The notes below the pieces were generated by a model. The model was given only the letters and a program-made list of their open reading frames with translations. It made no database searches and had not been told where the DNA came from. The translations under genes and the position numbers were made by a program. 64,000 bases of DNA, taken from assembly GCA_947259995.1 (NCBI GenBank), contig CAMYOK010000011.1, forward strand, positions 124,001 through 188,000, read 5' to 3'. This document shows, piece after piece, positions 39,969-51,075 of the stretch. The stretch is from an uncultured Pseudomonadales bacterium. Its GTDB lineage: Bacteria; Pseudomonadota; Gammaproteobacteria; Pseudomonadales; Pseudohongiellaceae. Within the stretch, counting starts at the first letter, position 1, and each line of letters opens with the position of its first letter.

Positions 39969-39986
39969 CGTTTGTTATAAACCTCT

Positions 39987-40415
39987 TTACAGTGTCAGCG
40001 CTTGCGGTTGTTGTGCTGTGTGTGGGTGCTCAGTGCCAGCGTATACTTTTAGCTTCTTAAACATGGCACGACCTAGTGGGGTGCGTGGCAACATGCCTTT
40101 AACAGCCAATTTAATAACGCGCTCTGGTGCTCGATCGACCAATTTGCCAAAAGCAATTTCTTTCAAGCCACCAGGGAATGCAGAGTGAGAGTAATAAATC
40201 TTATCTGTCATTTTTTTACCCGTAACAGCCACTTTCTCTGCATTGATGACAACGATGTAGTCGCCAGTATCAACGTGAGGAGTGTACTCAGGCTTGTGCT
40301 TACCACGCAGTCGGGTTGCTATTTCAGCAGCCATGCGACCCAGTGTCTGGCCCTCTGCATCTAGGACCAACCAGTTGTGTTCAACATTCTGCGGTTTCGC
40401 AATAAAGGTCTTCAT
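39987..40415 (-). CDS. rplM: 50S ribosomal protein L13
   Basis: The 142-residue protein is ribosomal protein L13, an early-assembly 23S rRNA binder. Conserved segments [26 protein letters not shown] and [13 protein letters not shown] are present. It heads the rplM-rpsI operon and is preceded by a strong promoter and an AAAGGAG-type ribosome site. Confidence 0.99.
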   Translation of the reverse strand: MKTFIAKPQNVEHNWLVLDAEGQTLGRMAAEIATRLRGKHKPEYTPHVDTGDYIVVINAEKVAVTGKKMTDKIYYSHSAFPGGLKEIAFGKLVDRAPERVIKLAVKGMLPRTPLGRAMFKKLKVYAGTEHPHTAQQPQALTL

Positions 40416-40453
40416 TAACTTTCACCAAAGGAGCATTTCTTCAAGGAGCGCGA

Positions 40454-40482
40454 ATACTACCGAAGCAACTTTAAATATTCAA
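40454..40482 (-). promoter_or_regulatory. sigma70 promoter of rplM-rpsI
   Basis: On the minus strand TTGAAT (40477-40482) and TAGTAT (40454-40459) are 17 bases apart, followed by a GC-rich discriminator (TCGCGC) typical of stringently controlled ribosomal promoters. The start site would be near 40447, about 32 bases before the rplM ATG. Confidence 0.65.
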
Positions 40483-40548
40483 GCACTGTGCGATAAAAAA
40501 GGCAAAAAGCCGAGATTGTCGATGCACTCACTCAATCCATAGGTAAAT

Positions 40549-41682
40549 TTATGGCCTGTGTTCGCGTCCGAGGTACTCTTCTGACTGCATTTCTAGCAAT
40601 CGACTAGAGGTCCGCTCGAATATAAAGGCCAAATCCTTACCGGTATAAAGTGACAGCAAAGGCACTTGTGCGGAGATGATTAACTTAACGTGTCGATCAT
40701 ACAGCTCGTCGACCAAACTTACAAAGCGTCTTGCGAGGTCATCATTGCTGCCATCGAAACTTGGCACATTGCTAAGCACCAGCGCCTGAAACAGCCTCGC
40801 AAGCTCTATATAGTCGTAGGCACTGCGCGGCCCATCACATAGCGCAGCGCAGTCAAACCAAATGATGTCTTGTGCGCACATGCGGGCAGGAATTTTGCGC
40901 CCCAGCACTTCGATCTCCACGCCCTCCTCAACGTCACCATGGTCCGCGAGCCTTTCGAAACAGGCCAGCAGCTGTGCGTCCGCCTCCTGCCCTAACGGGC
41001 TGTAGTAGATACTGGCCTGCTGCAAGGCACGCAGCCTGTAATCCACCCCGCCATCGAGCTCGAGAATCACCGTGTGCTGTTTTAATAGCGCAATCGCTGG
41101 CAGGAAGCGCTCGCGCTGCAATCCATTCTCATAAAGCCTGTCAGGAACGATATTGGAGGTGGTTACAAAGCTCACCCCTTCTTCTATTAGATGGGTCAAT
41201 AAGCCCCCTAGAATCATGGCGTCTCCGATATCGGAGACGAAGAATTCATCAAAACAAATGATTCTGGCCTCTTTAGCAATCTGCCGTGCGACTTTTTCGA
41301 GGGGGTTTTTCTGCAACTTCAGCTGACTTAGCTCATGATGAACACGCTGCATAAAGCGATGGAAGTGCGTGCGCATCTTGCGCTCGAACGGCAAACTGTC
41401 GAAGAAGACGTCCATTAAATAGGTCTTACCACGCCCAACGCCGCCATAAATATACAGGCCTTTGGCTGGGGGAGTCGCTACCGCCTTGCGCCCTGGCAAC
41501 CTTCCCCACATCTTACCGAGCTTGCTCGGCGAGGCGTTAGCTGCCACCAAAAGCTCATCATACAGGCGCTGAAATTGTGCAATGGCATGCGCTTGTGCGA
41601 CATCCTCTTGCAAAACTCCGTCCGCAAGATCACGACGATAGCGTTGCGTTGGGGTTAAAAAGCTTTCTCGATTGACTGGCAT
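40549..41682 (-). CDS. zapE: cell division ATPase ZapE (AFG1 family)
   Basis: ZapE is an AAA-like ATPase of the AFG1 family that associates with the Z-ring during stress in E. coli. The 377-residue protein has the Walker A GGVGRGKTYLMD near residue 82, the Walker B ICFDEFFVSDIGDAM, and the family-specific RLYENGLQRERFLPAI segment. It is divergent from zapG. Confidence 0.96.
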   Translation of the reverse strand: MPVNRESFLTPTQRYRRDLADGVLQEDVAQAHAIAQFQRLYDELLVAANASPSKLGKMWGRLPGRKAVATPPAKGLYIYGGVGRGKTYLMDVFFDSLPFERKMRTHFHRFMQRVHHELSQLKLQKNPLEKVARQIAKEARIICFDEFFVSDIGDAMILGGLLTHLIEEGVSFVTTSNIVPDRLYENGLQRERFLPAIALLKQHTVILELDGGVDYRLRALQQASIYYSPLGQEADAQLLACFERLADHGDVEEGVEIEVLGRKIPARMCAQDIIWFDCAALCDGPRSAYDYIELARLFQALVLSNVPSFDGSNDDLARRFVSLVDELYDRHVKLIISAQVPLLSLYTGKDLAFIFERTSSRLLEMQSEEYLGREHRP

Positions 41683-41922
41683 TGGGGGACTTCGACTTGA
41701 TAGTTCGCTTGGATATACTGCACAAGGCTGGGCATTCTACGGCAAATCCAATAGCCAGGGCCAGCGAGAAGCACATTCACTCCAAAGCGCTTATTAAGTT
41801 AAGCTCTACGAAAGTCACGGAATTTCATCGCGCCGTGCGCGCCTTTTCAGGCTATACTTGTGCAATTGAATTTTCCGAGCCGTTGTCTAAGGCGGCTCAC
41901 AAATAAGAGGCATTGTTTAAAG

Positions 41923-42357
41923 ATGTTATGGTTGACCGGAATTGGCTGTCTAATAGTTGGCATCGCAATTGGCTATTTTTTAGTGGGCCGCATAAACACC
42001 GCGCCCAATAAAGTCACCGAACTTGAGCAGAAACTACAAGACTTGCAGCGTAACCACGCTCAATATCGCGATGAAGTGAGCGATCATTTCAGCACCACCG
42101 CTGAACTTGTGCAACAGATGACCGACAGCTACAAGGATGTGTATCAACACCTAGCGAGCGGCGCACAGGATCTTTGTAGCACCGACGTGGCTAGCAAGCT
42201 GCTACCGGCCAATAATGAAAACGTGTTTGGCGCCGCAGCCCAAGACGAAGATGACGACCTGCAGGCTCCTAAGGACTATGCCCCCCGGCAAAACCCTAAT
42301 CAGACCGGAGCGCTAGCCGAAGACTTCGGACTAGAGAAGGCGAAAGAGCAAGAATAG
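41923..42357 (+). CDS. zapG: YhcB/ZapG family (DUF1043) envelope protein
   Basis: ZapG (YhcB) is a small inner-membrane protein that affects division and cell wall synthesis in E. coli. From the ATG at 41923 the protein has 144 residues: one N-terminal membrane helix with GIGCLIVGIAIGYFLVGRI, a coiled coil (about 30-70), and an acidic disordered tail. The upstream in-frame extension from 41860 lacks support; AAGAGG precedes the chosen start by 12 bases. It is divergent from zapE across about 240 bases in which I see only a lone TATACT at the plus-strand -10 position. Confidence 0.88.
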   Translation: MLWLTGIGCLIVGIAIGYFLVGRINTAPNKVTELEQKLQDLQRNHAQYRDEVSDHFSTTAELVQQMTDSYKDVYQHLASGAQDLCSTDVASKLLPANNENVFGAAAQDEDDDLQAPKDYAPRQNPNQTGALAEDFGLEKAKEQE

Positions 42358-42415
42358 CGCTCTAAAACAGACAATCTGTTCCTTGCATTGACTCCTAGCG
42401 ATTTGTCCCCATATT

Positions 42416-42441
42416 GCGTACCTCCACTATAAGAGGTACGC
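42416..42441 (+). promoter_or_regulatory. perfect dyad upstream of cysD
   Basis: GCGTACCTC (42416-42424) and GAGGTACGC (42433-42441) form a perfect 9-bp inverted repeat around an eight-base CACTATAA centre, 34 bases before the cysD start. It could be a leader hairpin or an operator; the TATAAG within it may be a -10 element, but the -35 is not clear. A smaller hairpin (AACAGA/TCTGTT, 42366-42380) lies just after zapG. Confidence 0.45.
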
Positions 42442-42475
42442 CCAAAAGCAATACAGCTGAGCGAATTTATTAAGT

Positions 42476-43384
42476 ATGACTGATTACAACCTGACTCATC
42501 TCAAGCAATTAGAAGCCGAGAGCATTCATATCATCCGCGAAGTAGCGGCAGAGTTCGACAACCCTGTCATGCTGTACTCCATCGGCAAAGACTCTGCAGT
42601 CATGTTGCACCTAGCAATGAAAGCCTTCTACCCGGGCAAACCCCCATTTCCACTTCTGCACGTAGATACGACGTGGAAGTTCAAAGAAATGATCGAGTTT
42701 AGAGACCGCATCGCTGAAAGACTTGGCCTTGATCTGATCGTTCATATCAACCAAGAGGGTGTTGACGAGGGGGTTGGTCCCTTCACCCACGGTAGCGAGA
42801 AGCACACCGACGTCATGAAGACGCAAGGTTTACGGCAGGCACTCAATAAGTATAAGTTCGACGCGGCCTTTGGCGGCGCACGCCGCGATGAAGAAAAATC
42901 ACGAGCTAAAGAGCGCGTCTTTTCGTTCCGCGACAAAAATCATGGCTGGGATCCAAAAAACCAACGCCCAGAGCTTTGGAACATCTATAACGGCAAAGTA
43001 AACAAAGGCGAGAGCATCCGCGTCTTCCCGCTTTCCAACTGGACCGAGCTCGACATTTGGCAGTACATCTATTTAAACAATATCGAGATCGTGCCTTTGT
43101 ATTTCGCAAAACCACGCCCAGTGGTCAATATCGATGGTGTCGATATTATGGTTGATGATGAGCGCATGCCCATCACTGCAGAGCAAAAGATTGAAACCAA
43201 GATGGTGCGCTTTAGAACCCTAGGCTGCTACCCCCTCACAGGGGCGGTGGACTCCGAAGCCACGACCTTGCCAGAGATCATTCAAGAAATGCTACTGGCA
43301 ACCACATCAGAGCGACAAGGCCGTCTAATCGACAGCGACAAGGCCGGCTCCATGGAAGACAAAAAGCGTAAAGGTTACTTCTAG
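42476..43384 (+). CDS. cysD: sulfate adenylyltransferase subunit 2
   Basis: CysD is the catalytic subunit of ATP sulfurylase, making adenosine 5'-phosphosulfate from sulfate and ATP in assimilatory sulfur metabolism. The 302-residue protein has the PP-loop [14 protein letters not shown] and the characteristic [15 protein letters not shown] segment. It lies 61 bases before cysNC, the subunit it pairs with. Confidence 0.98.
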   Translation: MTDYNLTHLKQLEAESIHIIREVAAEFDNPVMLYSIGKDSAVMLHLAMKAFYPGKPPFPLLHVDTTWKFKEMIEFRDRIAERLGLDLIVHINQEGVDEGVGPFTHGSEKHTDVMKTQGLRQALNKYKFDAAFGGARRDEEKSRAKERVFSFRDKNHGWDPKNQRPELWNIYNGKVNKGESIRVFPLSNWTELDIWQYIYLNNIEIVPLYFAKPRPVVNIDGVDIMVDDERMPITAEQKIETKMVRFRTLGCYPLTGAVDSEATTLPEIIQEMLLATTSERQGRLIDSDKAGSMEDKKRKGYF

Positions 43385-43445
43385 GTTTTTAGTCAATAGC
43401 AACCCTTTAGATTCACGACCAGCATTCAGATCAGGCTTTATCACT

Positions 43446-45353
43446 ATGTCACATCAGTCAGAACTCATTAGCACCGACATCAACGCCTACTTGGCACAGC
43501 ATGAACGCAAGGAGCTATTACGCCTCCTTACATGCGGCAGCGTAGACGATGGCAAAAGCACTCTGATTGGGCGCTTGCTCCACGACTCTAAAATGATCTA
43601 TGAGGATCAGCTCAACGCCATCAAAGCAGATAGCGTTAAGTCTGGAACTACCGGCGGTGCTGTCGACCTTGCACTGCTAGTTGACGGCCTGCAAGCCGAG
43701 CGCGAACAAGGCATAACTATCGATGTGGCTTATCGTTACTTTTCCACCGCGCGACGCAAATTCATCATTGCAGACACTCCGGGGCACGAACAATACACTC
43801 GCAATATGGCCACGGGCGCATCGACATGTGACCTTGCGGTCATTTTGATCGATGCGCGACACGGCGTACAAGTTCAAACTCGCCGCCACAGCTTCATCAC
43901 TTCCTTGCTAGGCATTAAACATATTGTCGTAGCGATCAACAAGATGGACTTAGTCGACTTCGACGAGAAAGTGTATGAAGACATTAAGGCAGATTATATT
44001 CGCTTCAGCGAACGCCTTGCCGATGCCGATTTCCACTTTATTCCCATGTCCGCTCTTAACGGCGACAACGTGGTCAATCCCAGCGCAAGCATGCCTTGGT
44101 ATAAAGGCCAAACGCTGATGTCATTGTTCGAAACCGTTGAGATTGCGAAGAACCGCAATATGCAAGACCTGCGCTTTCCGGTGCAGTATGTGAATCGCCC
44201 CAATCTCAATTTCCGTGGCTTCTGTGGCACCCTCGCCTCTGGCACCGTGCGCAAAGGCGATGAGATCGTTGTTCTGCCTTCACAAAAACGCAGTCGCATC
44301 AAATCGATTGTCACCTATGACGAAGAACTAGAGCTTGCTCATACCGAGATGGCTGTGACTTTGACGATGGAGGATGAGATCGATATCAGTCGTGGCGATA
44401 TGATCGTACATGCCGACAACTACCCGGTTGTGACCGATAATTTTGCTGCCACTTTAGTGTGGATGACAGAAGATGCCATGCTACCGGGCAAGTTATATGA
44501 CTTTAAGTTTGGCACCAAGACTGTCAGCGGCAAGGTCACCACGCTGCGTCATCGCACAGACGTCAACACTCTAGAAACCTCACCGGCCCCAACGTTGGAA
44601 CTCAACGAAATCGGTGAGTGTGAAATTAGCATCGATCAAGTAGTGTGCGTAGATAGCTATTCTACAAACCGCAGTACCGGTGCCTTCATCGTGATCGACA
44701 GAATGAGCAATGTCACCATCGCAGCTGGCATGGTCAATGTCGACGCGGGCAGCTCGACAGTACAGTGTGAAAAAGGCGATGTTAAAGCTCACGTGACCAA
44801 AGAGGAACGTGCGGCACGCTATGGCCAAGATCCAGTTACTGTAATGTTTATTGGGCTATCTGGTTCAGGAAAAACCACGCTAGCACACGGACTAGAGCGT
44901 CGCTTATTCGACATGGGTCGAATCAGTACCGTGCTCGATGGCAAAGCGATGCGCTTGGGAATCAGCAAAGACCTGCCGCATGATCAGGAAGGGCGAGCGG
45001 AGAATTTACGCCGCAGCGCAAACGTGGCCAAACTATTAAACGAGTCAGGTTTAATTTGTTGCGCCTCGTTCGTCGCGCCGAACAAAGATTCGCGCGACCA
45101 TGCTCGCGCAGTTATCGGCAAAGAGCACTGCTTAATCGTCTATTTGAACCCACCATTGGAGACTTGCCGTCAACGCGACCCAAGTGGCTTGTATGCGGCG
45201 GCAGAGCTTTCTGGCTCGGCCGACTTGCCGGGTGTTTCATTCCCTTATGACGAGCCGGAGAATGCTGACTTAGTGTTAAACACAGAATCCTTGTCAGTAG
45301 ACAAGTGCCTCTCTGAGGTTGTTCGTTTGATGCAGTCTCGGAAGATTATTTAA
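43446..45353 (+). CDS. cysNC: sulfate adenylyltransferase subunit 1 / adenylylsulfate kinase fusion
   Basis: The 635-residue protein joins two enzymes. The N-terminal part (about 1-440) is CysN, an EF-Tu-like GTPase that drives ATP sulfurylase, with [29 protein letters not shown] and NKMDL. The C-terminal part (from about 455) is APS kinase CysC with [15 protein letters not shown] and the DPSGLYAAA region. This makes PAPS from APS. The fusion is common in pseudomonads and relatives. It ends the cysD-cysNC operon. Confidence 0.98.
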   Translation: MSHQSELISTDINAYLAQHERKELLRLLTCGSVDDGKSTLIGRLLHDSKMIYEDQLNAIKADSVKSGTTGGAVDLALLVDGLQAEREQGITIDVAYRYFSTARRKFIIADTPGHEQYTRNMATGASTCDLAVILIDARHGVQVQTRRHSFITSLLGIKHIVVAINKMDLVDFDEKVYEDIKADYIRFSERLADADFHFIPMSALNGDNVVNPSASMPWYKGQTLMSLFETVEIAKNRNMQDLRFPVQYVNRPNLNFRGFCGTLASGTVRKGDEIVVLPSQKRSRIKSIVTYDEELELAHTEMAVTLTMEDEIDISRGDMIVHADNYPVVTDNFAATLVWMTEDAMLPGKLYDFKFGTKTVSGKVTTLRHRTDVNTLETSPAPTLELNEIGECEISIDQVVCVDSYSTNRSTGAFIVIDRMSNVTIAAGMVNVDAGSSTVQCEKGDVKAHVTKEERAARYGQDPVTVMFIGLSGSGKTTLAHGLERRLFDMGRISTVLDGKAMRLGISKDLPHDQEGRAENLRRSANVAKLLNESGLICCASFVAPNKDSRDHARAVIGKEHCLIVYLNPPLETCRQRDPSGLYAAAELSGSADLPGVSFPYDEPENADLVLNTESLSVDKCLSEVVRLMQSRKII

Positions 45354-45360
45354 CTTGGCG

Positions 45361-45398
45361 CACTGATCGCGTGTCGTTGCACTGATCGCGTGTCGGTG
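45361..45398. repeat. 19-bp tandem repeat, two copies
   Basis: CACTGATCGCGTGTCGTTG is followed directly by a second copy with one change (T to G near the end). The second copy overlaps the left arm of the palindromic element that follows. It begins seven bases after the cysNC stop. Confidence 0.8.
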
Positions 45399-45496
45399 CG
45401 CCAGCTTGCGGGCTGGAAGACGCCGTGAATACGTCCGTGTAGGCTCTACGGCGGCATCCCTGCCGCCGAAGCTTCCTGCCCGCAAGCTGGCGCACC
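45395..45496. repeat. intergenic palindromic element, copy 1
   Basis: Perfect 19-bp inverted arms (45395-45413 and 45478-45496; left arm GGTGCGCCAGCTTGCGGGC) enclose a 64-base core. The core contains GACGCCGTGAATAC, then GTAGGCTCTA, then a 7-bp hairpin GGCGGCA/TGCCGCC (45450-45467). An inverted second copy of the core lies about 100 bases on. The element has no open reading frame of its own that looks real and resembles a REP- or MITE-like dispersed palindrome. Confidence 0.8.
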
Positions 45497-45560
45497 AACA
45501 CTCCTCTACTGCCTGCTGCAGAAATCATTTAATTCTTGGAAAGCCCACCAATACAGTGCT

Positions 45561-45662
45561 GTTGCTGGTGCTGTGGGTGGCAAAGCTTCGGCGGCAAGGA
45601 TGCCGCCTTAGAGCCTACATGGATGTATTCACGGCGTCTTTGCAACTCACATCACCAACAAC
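45561..45662. repeat. intergenic palindromic element, copy 2 (inverted)
   Basis: The core (45580-45643, ends GCAAAG/CTTTGC) is the reverse complement of the copy 1 core with a few changes (for example GTGAATACATCC against GTGAATACGTCC). The outer arms (45561-45579 and 45644-45662) do not match those of copy 1. They still pair with each other at about 15 of 19 positions, so the hairpin is kept although the sequence differs. Between the copies (45497-45560) I see nothing else. Confidence 0.75.
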
Positions 45663-45695
45663 GGCACGAGATCGAAACCACCAACAAAACAAAAC

Positions 45696-46457
45696 CTAAA
45701 CCGGATTATCAATATCAATAAACTGATGCTCGAAATCTAATTTGCTCGCCAAATATTCAGCCACCGCCTGCACTCCATAACGCTCGGTCGCATGATGCCC
45801 GGCTGCGAAAAAATGCATTCCCGTTTCACGGGCAAAATGCACGGTTTGCTCTGAAGCCTCACCGGTAATATAGGCATCGACACCCGCTTGCTCAGCAAGC
45901 TCGATGAAATTTTGCGCGGCTCCCGTGCACCATGCCACAGTTTTTATTGGCTTCGAGCTACCATCGATATGCAATGGCGCTCTGCCCAGACGTTGCTCTA
46001 ACAGCGCACTCAATTGCTCGCCCGACATCGGCTCAGCCAACTCCCCAGTCAAACCGATGCTGTTATTATTTTGCTTACCTAGGTCGCCAGTCACACAGAA
46101 TCCCAACAACTTTCCAAGCATTGCATTGTTGCCATATTCTGGATGGACGTCTAAGGGCAAATGATAAGCCAGCAGGGAAATATCATGGGCCAACAATGCT
46201 TCTACACGCTGACGTTTAATTCCCGTAATGCATTCGCTCTCGCCCTTCCAGAAATATCCGTGGTGTACCAAGAGTAAATCCGCCTTTTCCTCAATCGCCC
46301 GATCAATCAAGGCCTGACACGCCGTCACCCCAGTAATGACGAGCTTTACCTGTTTCTTACCCTCAACTTGCATGCCATTCGGGCAATAATCTCGGAACTG
46401 CTCTGGTCGCAGTAGCGTTTTCAATGCACTTAGGATCTCATCACGGCTTGTAGACAT
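45696..46457 (-). CDS. Nif3-like dinuclear metal centre protein (YbgI family)
   Basis: This 253-residue protein belongs to the Nif3/YbgI family, hexameric toroid proteins with a two-metal site that are proposed to be GTP cyclohydrolase-like. Metal ligands are visible in LLVHHGYFWKGE, AYHLPLDVHPEYGNN and AAGHHATERYG. The physiological role is unsettled. It is divergent from the degS-type gene, 106 bases away. Confidence 0.94.
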   Translation of the reverse strand: MSTSRDEILSALKTLLRPEQFRDYCPNGMQVEGKKQVKLVITGVTACQALIDRAIEEKADLLLVHHGYFWKGESECITGIKRQRVEALLAHDISLLAYHLPLDVHPEYGNNAMLGKLLGFCVTGDLGKQNNNSIGLTGELAEPMSGEQLSALLEQRLGRAPLHIDGSSKPIKTVAWCTGAAQNFIELAEQAGVDAYITGEASEQTVHFARETGMHFFAAGHHATERYGVQAVAEYLASKLDFEHQFIDIDNPV

Positions 46458-46468
46458 TCGAATTCACC

Positions 46469-46497
46469 TTCACATAACAAAGAATTACTCGCATAAT
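46469..46497 (+). promoter_or_regulatory. sigma70 promoter of the degS-type gene
   Basis: TTCACA (46469-46474) and CATAAT (46492-46497) are 17 bases apart, each differing from consensus at one position. The start site would be near 46504, about 60 bases before the ATG. Confidence 0.6.
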
Positions 46498-46563
46498 GGG
46501 CGCCATCATGCGGCGCCAATGGTATGCGTTTGATTTTGACGCGTATGGTATCAGACTCATGCA

Positions 46564-47769
46564 ATGACGCCTGAGTCCTTGCGAGAATTCATGAAAAAGC
46601 TTCTAGAGTTTATTGGCTGGCCTACTGTTGCCGGCATGTTGTTCGCCATCATCTTAGTGCAATACCAACAGATTAATAAGTTGGGCGATGCGCTATTACA
46701 GACTCCCGTGGACACCATTACACAAGTGGAGGAATTACCATTCTCCCTGGCTGACGCGGTCGATCGGGCAGCTCCCTCTGTCATTAGCATTCACTCAACC
46801 ATTCGCCAGCAGATTCAGCTTCCCCCAGAAGAAGAAATTCCTCCGATGTTCCGCAATTTATTGCAGAACATCCCCGCAGAGCGCTCTTACAGCAGCCTTG
46901 GATCGGGTGTAATCGTCAGCAATGAGGGACACGTGCTAACCTCCCTGCACGTGATTGAAGGGGCCGAAGACATCGAAGTGCGCTTCGGCGATAACACAGC
47001 CAAGACTATCATCACTCCCGCACGGCTTATTGGCTCCGACTCCAGTACCGATCTCGCACTTCTCAAGATCGATGCACTGGCCTTACCCCGCCCTATCCCA
47101 ATAGGCTCGTCTAATGCCGTACGCGTTGGCGATACGGTGCTTGCCATAGGTTTCCCTAGCCAAGAATTAATCAGCCAAAAATCTGTATCCAGGGGCATTG
47201 TTAGTGCCTTAGGGATTCCGCAAGATGGTCTTCCGATTGTCGACTATATCCAAACCGATGCCGCCATTAACTACGGAAATTCTGGCGGTGCGCTAGTGAA
47301 CACCCGAGGTGAGTTGATTGGCATCAACTCCTTCATCTATTCACAATCGGGCGGGTCAGACGGGATCGGTTTTGCAGTACCAATCAACAAAGCCATGGGG
47401 GTTGTGGATCAGCTCTTGGCCTTTGGCGAAGTCACACCGGGGTATCTCGGGGTGATCACGGGCGAGTTGCTTACCGAGGAAAGCAGTGTCAACTTCTTCG
47501 GTAACCCCGATGTTTCAGGGCTGCTCATTGAGCAAGTCAATGAAGACAGCCCAGCAGAACATGCGGGTATTCGTGCAGGGGATGTGATGACAGCAATCGA
47601 CGGCATTGTCATTACCGATGTCATTGGTGCCATCGACCAAATCAACCGCAAAGCGCCAGGTCAAATGGTGGACCTGAGTATCTACCGACAAGGCGAAACT
47701 CTGGTGATTCCGGTGCAACTTGGCACCGGCACCTCGGCCTACCGAATCCCAGAGATTCCCAGCAATTAA
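46564..47769 (+). CDS. degS: periplasmic serine protease of the DegS/AlgW type
   Basis: DegS/AlgW senses misfolded outer-membrane proteins through its PDZ domain and starts the RseA/MucA cleavage cascade that frees sigma E. The 401-residue protein has one N-terminal membrane anchor (about 18-33) and a trypsin-like domain. The triad is His129 (LTSLHVIEG), Asp163 (STDLALL) and Ser240 (NYGNSGGA). One PDZ domain follows from about 280 (GYLGVITGELL). A linker of about 30 residues with LPPEEEIPPMF before the first strand is longer than in E. coli DegS. It lies beside hisD, as algW does near the his genes in pseudomonads. Confidence 0.92.
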   Translation: MTPESLREFMKKLLEFIGWPTVAGMLFAIILVQYQQINKLGDALLQTPVDTITQVEELPFSLADAVDRAAPSVISIHSTIRQQIQLPPEEEIPPMFRNLLQNIPAERSYSSLGSGVIVSNEGHVLTSLHVIEGAEDIEVRFGDNTAKTIITPARLIGSDSSTDLALLKIDALALPRPIPIGSSNAVRVGDTVLAIGFPSQELISQKSVSRGIVSALGIPQDGLPIVDYIQTDAAINYGNSGGALVNTRGELIGINSFIYSQSGGSDGIGFAVPINKAMGVVDQLLAFGEVTPGYLGVITGELLTEESSVNFFGNPDVSGLLIEQVNEDSPAEHAGIRAGDVMTAIDGIVITDVIGAIDQINRKAPGQMVDLSIYRQGETLVIPVQLGTGTSAYRIPEIPSN

Positions 47770-47772
47770 ACG

Positions 47773-49086
47773 TTAAGGTTTGCGACGATAGGCAGCAGAT
47801 GCGGCGTGCGCTGGCAGGAATTCATTTCTAGCAAGTTCACTGGCCATTCCAGCCAGTTTATCTGCTCCTTTAGCAGAACACTGAATGATCGAGCTACGCT
47901 TCTGAAAATCGTAAACCCCTAGGGCAGAGAAAAAGCGTGCCGTGCCCGATGTGGGCAACACGTGGCTAGGCCCCGCACAATAATCCCCTAAAGCTTCCGC
48001 ACTGTAAGCGCCCATGAACAAAGCTCCCGCGTGGTTGATATGCTCAGCAAGGGCCTGTGGATCTTGCACTGATAATTCTAAGTGCTCCGGAGCGATAATA
48101 TCACTCACCCGCGCAGCCTCTTCGAGTGATTGGGCCAGGATGATGATGCCGCGCTTGTTAAGTGATTTTGCGATAATGTCACGGCGCTCCATGGTCGGAA
48201 GCAGACGCTCGATACTCTCTAATACTTTTTCTAGGTATTGCGCATTATCACTTATGAGTATCGATTGCGCCTGCTCGTCATGTTCGGCTTGCGAGAACAA
48301 GTCCATAGCGACCCAGTCAGGGTCTGTGCTGCCATCGGCAATAATCGTTAGCTCCGATGGCCCAGCGATCATATCGATACCCACATCTCCAAACACCATT
48401 TTCTTAGCGATCGTGACAAAGATATTCCCAGGGCCGGTAATCTTATCGACGCGCGCGATGCTTTGTGTGCCATAAGCAAGTGCCGCAATGGCTTGCGCCC
48501 CGCCCACTGTGTAGACCTTATCGACACCTGCGAGCGCTGCCGCTGCAAAAATCAAATCGCCACGTTCATTCCATGCCGTTGGCACAGTTGCGACAATTTC
48601 TTTCACGCCTGCCACTTGCGCAGGAATGCCGTTCATCAACATTGACGATGGGTAATTGGCTTTGCCGCCTGGAACATAAATACCCACGCGCGCTAAAGGC
48701 AAAACCTTCTGGCCATAGATCGAACCGTCGGCATCTTCATATTGCCATGAGCCCGTTTTTTGACGCTCATGATACTCTCGAATTCTATCGGCTGCGCCGC
48801 GCAAGGCATCTGCCTGCGCCCTTGGTAGACGAGCAAGGCTAGTGGCCATTTGCTCTTTGCTCACTGTCAACGCATCGATATTTTTTGCTTCGCGCCGATC
48901 AAAATGATTCGTGTATTCAACTACCGCTTCATCGCCACGCTCACGCACGGCCGCCAGTATATCCGCGACAACCGCATTGACCTCAGGGTTGCCGAGCAAA
49001 CTGCGATTCAACATCGCCTGCAAGGCAGCTTCAAAGCCTTCGGCAGACGCGTCTAGACGCATAATTTTCACAGCAGCCGTGCTCAT
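47773..49086 (-). CDS. hisD: histidinol dehydrogenase
   Basis: HisD oxidises histidinol to histidine in the last two steps of histidine synthesis. The 437-residue protein shows [15 protein letters not shown], the zinc-site region [21 protein letters not shown], and [16 protein letters not shown]. It overlaps hisG by four bases. hisC, which follows in pseudomonads, is absent; degS is next and convergent. Confidence 0.98.
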   Translation of the reverse strand: MSTAAVKIMRLDASAEGFEAALQAMLNRSLLGNPEVNAVVADILAAVRERGDEAVVEYTNHFDRREAKNIDALTVSKEQMATSLARLPRAQADALRGAADRIREYHERQKTGSWQYEDADGSIYGQKVLPLARVGIYVPGGKANYPSSMLMNGIPAQVAGVKEIVATVPTAWNERGDLIFAAAALAGVDKVYTVGGAQAIAALAYGTQSIARVDKITGPGNIFVTIAKKMVFGDVGIDMIAGPSELTIIADGSTDPDWVAMDLFSQAEHDEQAQSILISDNAQYLEKVLESIERLLPTMERRDIIAKSLNKRGIIILAQSLEEAARVSDIIAPEHLELSVQDPQALAEHINHAGALFMGAYSAEALGDYCAGPSHVLPTSGTARFFSALGVYDFQKRSSIIQCSAKGADKLAGMASELARNEFLPAHAASAAYRRKP

Positions 49087-49733
49087 TTTTTAGCCTCAAC
49101 CGCTTCTGCAAGCCTCTGCAATAGCGGATTAATAACGGCATGTTTCATCTTCATCGCTGCCTTGTTCACGATAACGCGTGAGCTAATATGCGCAATCAAT
49201 GCTAGCGGTTCGAGCCCATTAGCTTTGAGCGTATTACCACTATCGACGATGTCGACAATGATATCGGCTAGCCCCATGGACGGTGCTAACTCCAATGCCC
49301 CATTGAGCTTGATCACATCGATCTGCGCGCCTTGTTCGGCGAAGTAACGCTTCGTGATATTGGCGAACTTAGTCGCGACTTTCACGCGCCCCTGCACTGG
49401 GGCTACACCCACTGGTGCTGCCGTCATCAATCGACACTTCGCCAAATGCAAATCCAACGGCTCATAAAAATCTTCACTGCCATGCTCCATCAGCAGGTCT
49501 TTGCCAACGACTCCAATATCGGCACTGCCAAACTCGACATAAGTTGGCACGTCTGAGCCACGAATCACCATTATTTGCACACCAGGCACAGTCGTATCAA
49601 ATATCAGTTTACGACTAACATGGATATCTTCAAGCGGCGCAATACCGGCCTGTTGAAACAAAGGCAATACTTCATCAAGGATTCGCCCCTTGGTTAGGGC
49701 GATCACAATTTTCTGATAATTCGTTGCAGTCAT
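49083..49733 (-). CDS. hisG: ATP phosphoribosyltransferase, short form
   Basis: HisG joins ATP and PRPP in the first step of histidine synthesis. At 216 residues it is the short form, which lacks the C-terminal regulatory domain and in other bacteria needs HisZ as a partner. Conserved parts are [15 protein letters not shown], the [12 protein letters not shown] segment and the PRPP loop [15 protein letters not shown]. HisZ is not encoded in this window. It lies between murA and hisD. Confidence 0.96.
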   Translation of the reverse strand: MTATNYQKIVIALTKGRILDEVLPLFQQAGIAPLEDIHVSRKLIFDTTVPGVQIMVIRGSDVPTYVEFGSADIGVVGKDLLMEHGSEDFYEPLDLHLAKCRLMTAAPVGVAPVQGRVKVATKFANITKRYFAEQGAQIDVIKLNGALELAPSMGLADIIVDIVDSGNTLKANGLEPLALIAHISSRVIVNKAAMKMKHAVINPLLQRLAEAVEAKK

Positions 49734-49783
49734 ACGCTTATTAAGCCTGTTACTTGTTCAATGATTACGCCGCGGCGCTCTAA

Positions 49784-51058
<1,275 letters not shown>

Positions 51059-51075
51059 CTAAAGAATGTGTGATA

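Noticed and set aside
40494..40520. GGC-TTTTT-GCC followed by T-run after zapE as a terminator
   Set aside because: The stem is only three to four base pairs; too weak to call, though it may contribute.
45361..45662. Possible CRISPR array
   Set aside because: Only two copies, in opposite orientation, with no regular spacers and no cas genes.
45406..45699. Open frames across the palindromic repeats
   Set aside because: They read through both repeat copies on both strands and give mirrored Arg/Ala-rich peptides; no coding signature.
46499..46521. GGCGCC repeated motif before the degS-type gene
   Set aside because: Two short palindromic hexamers seven bases apart are likely chance in this composition; no known regulator site was recognised.
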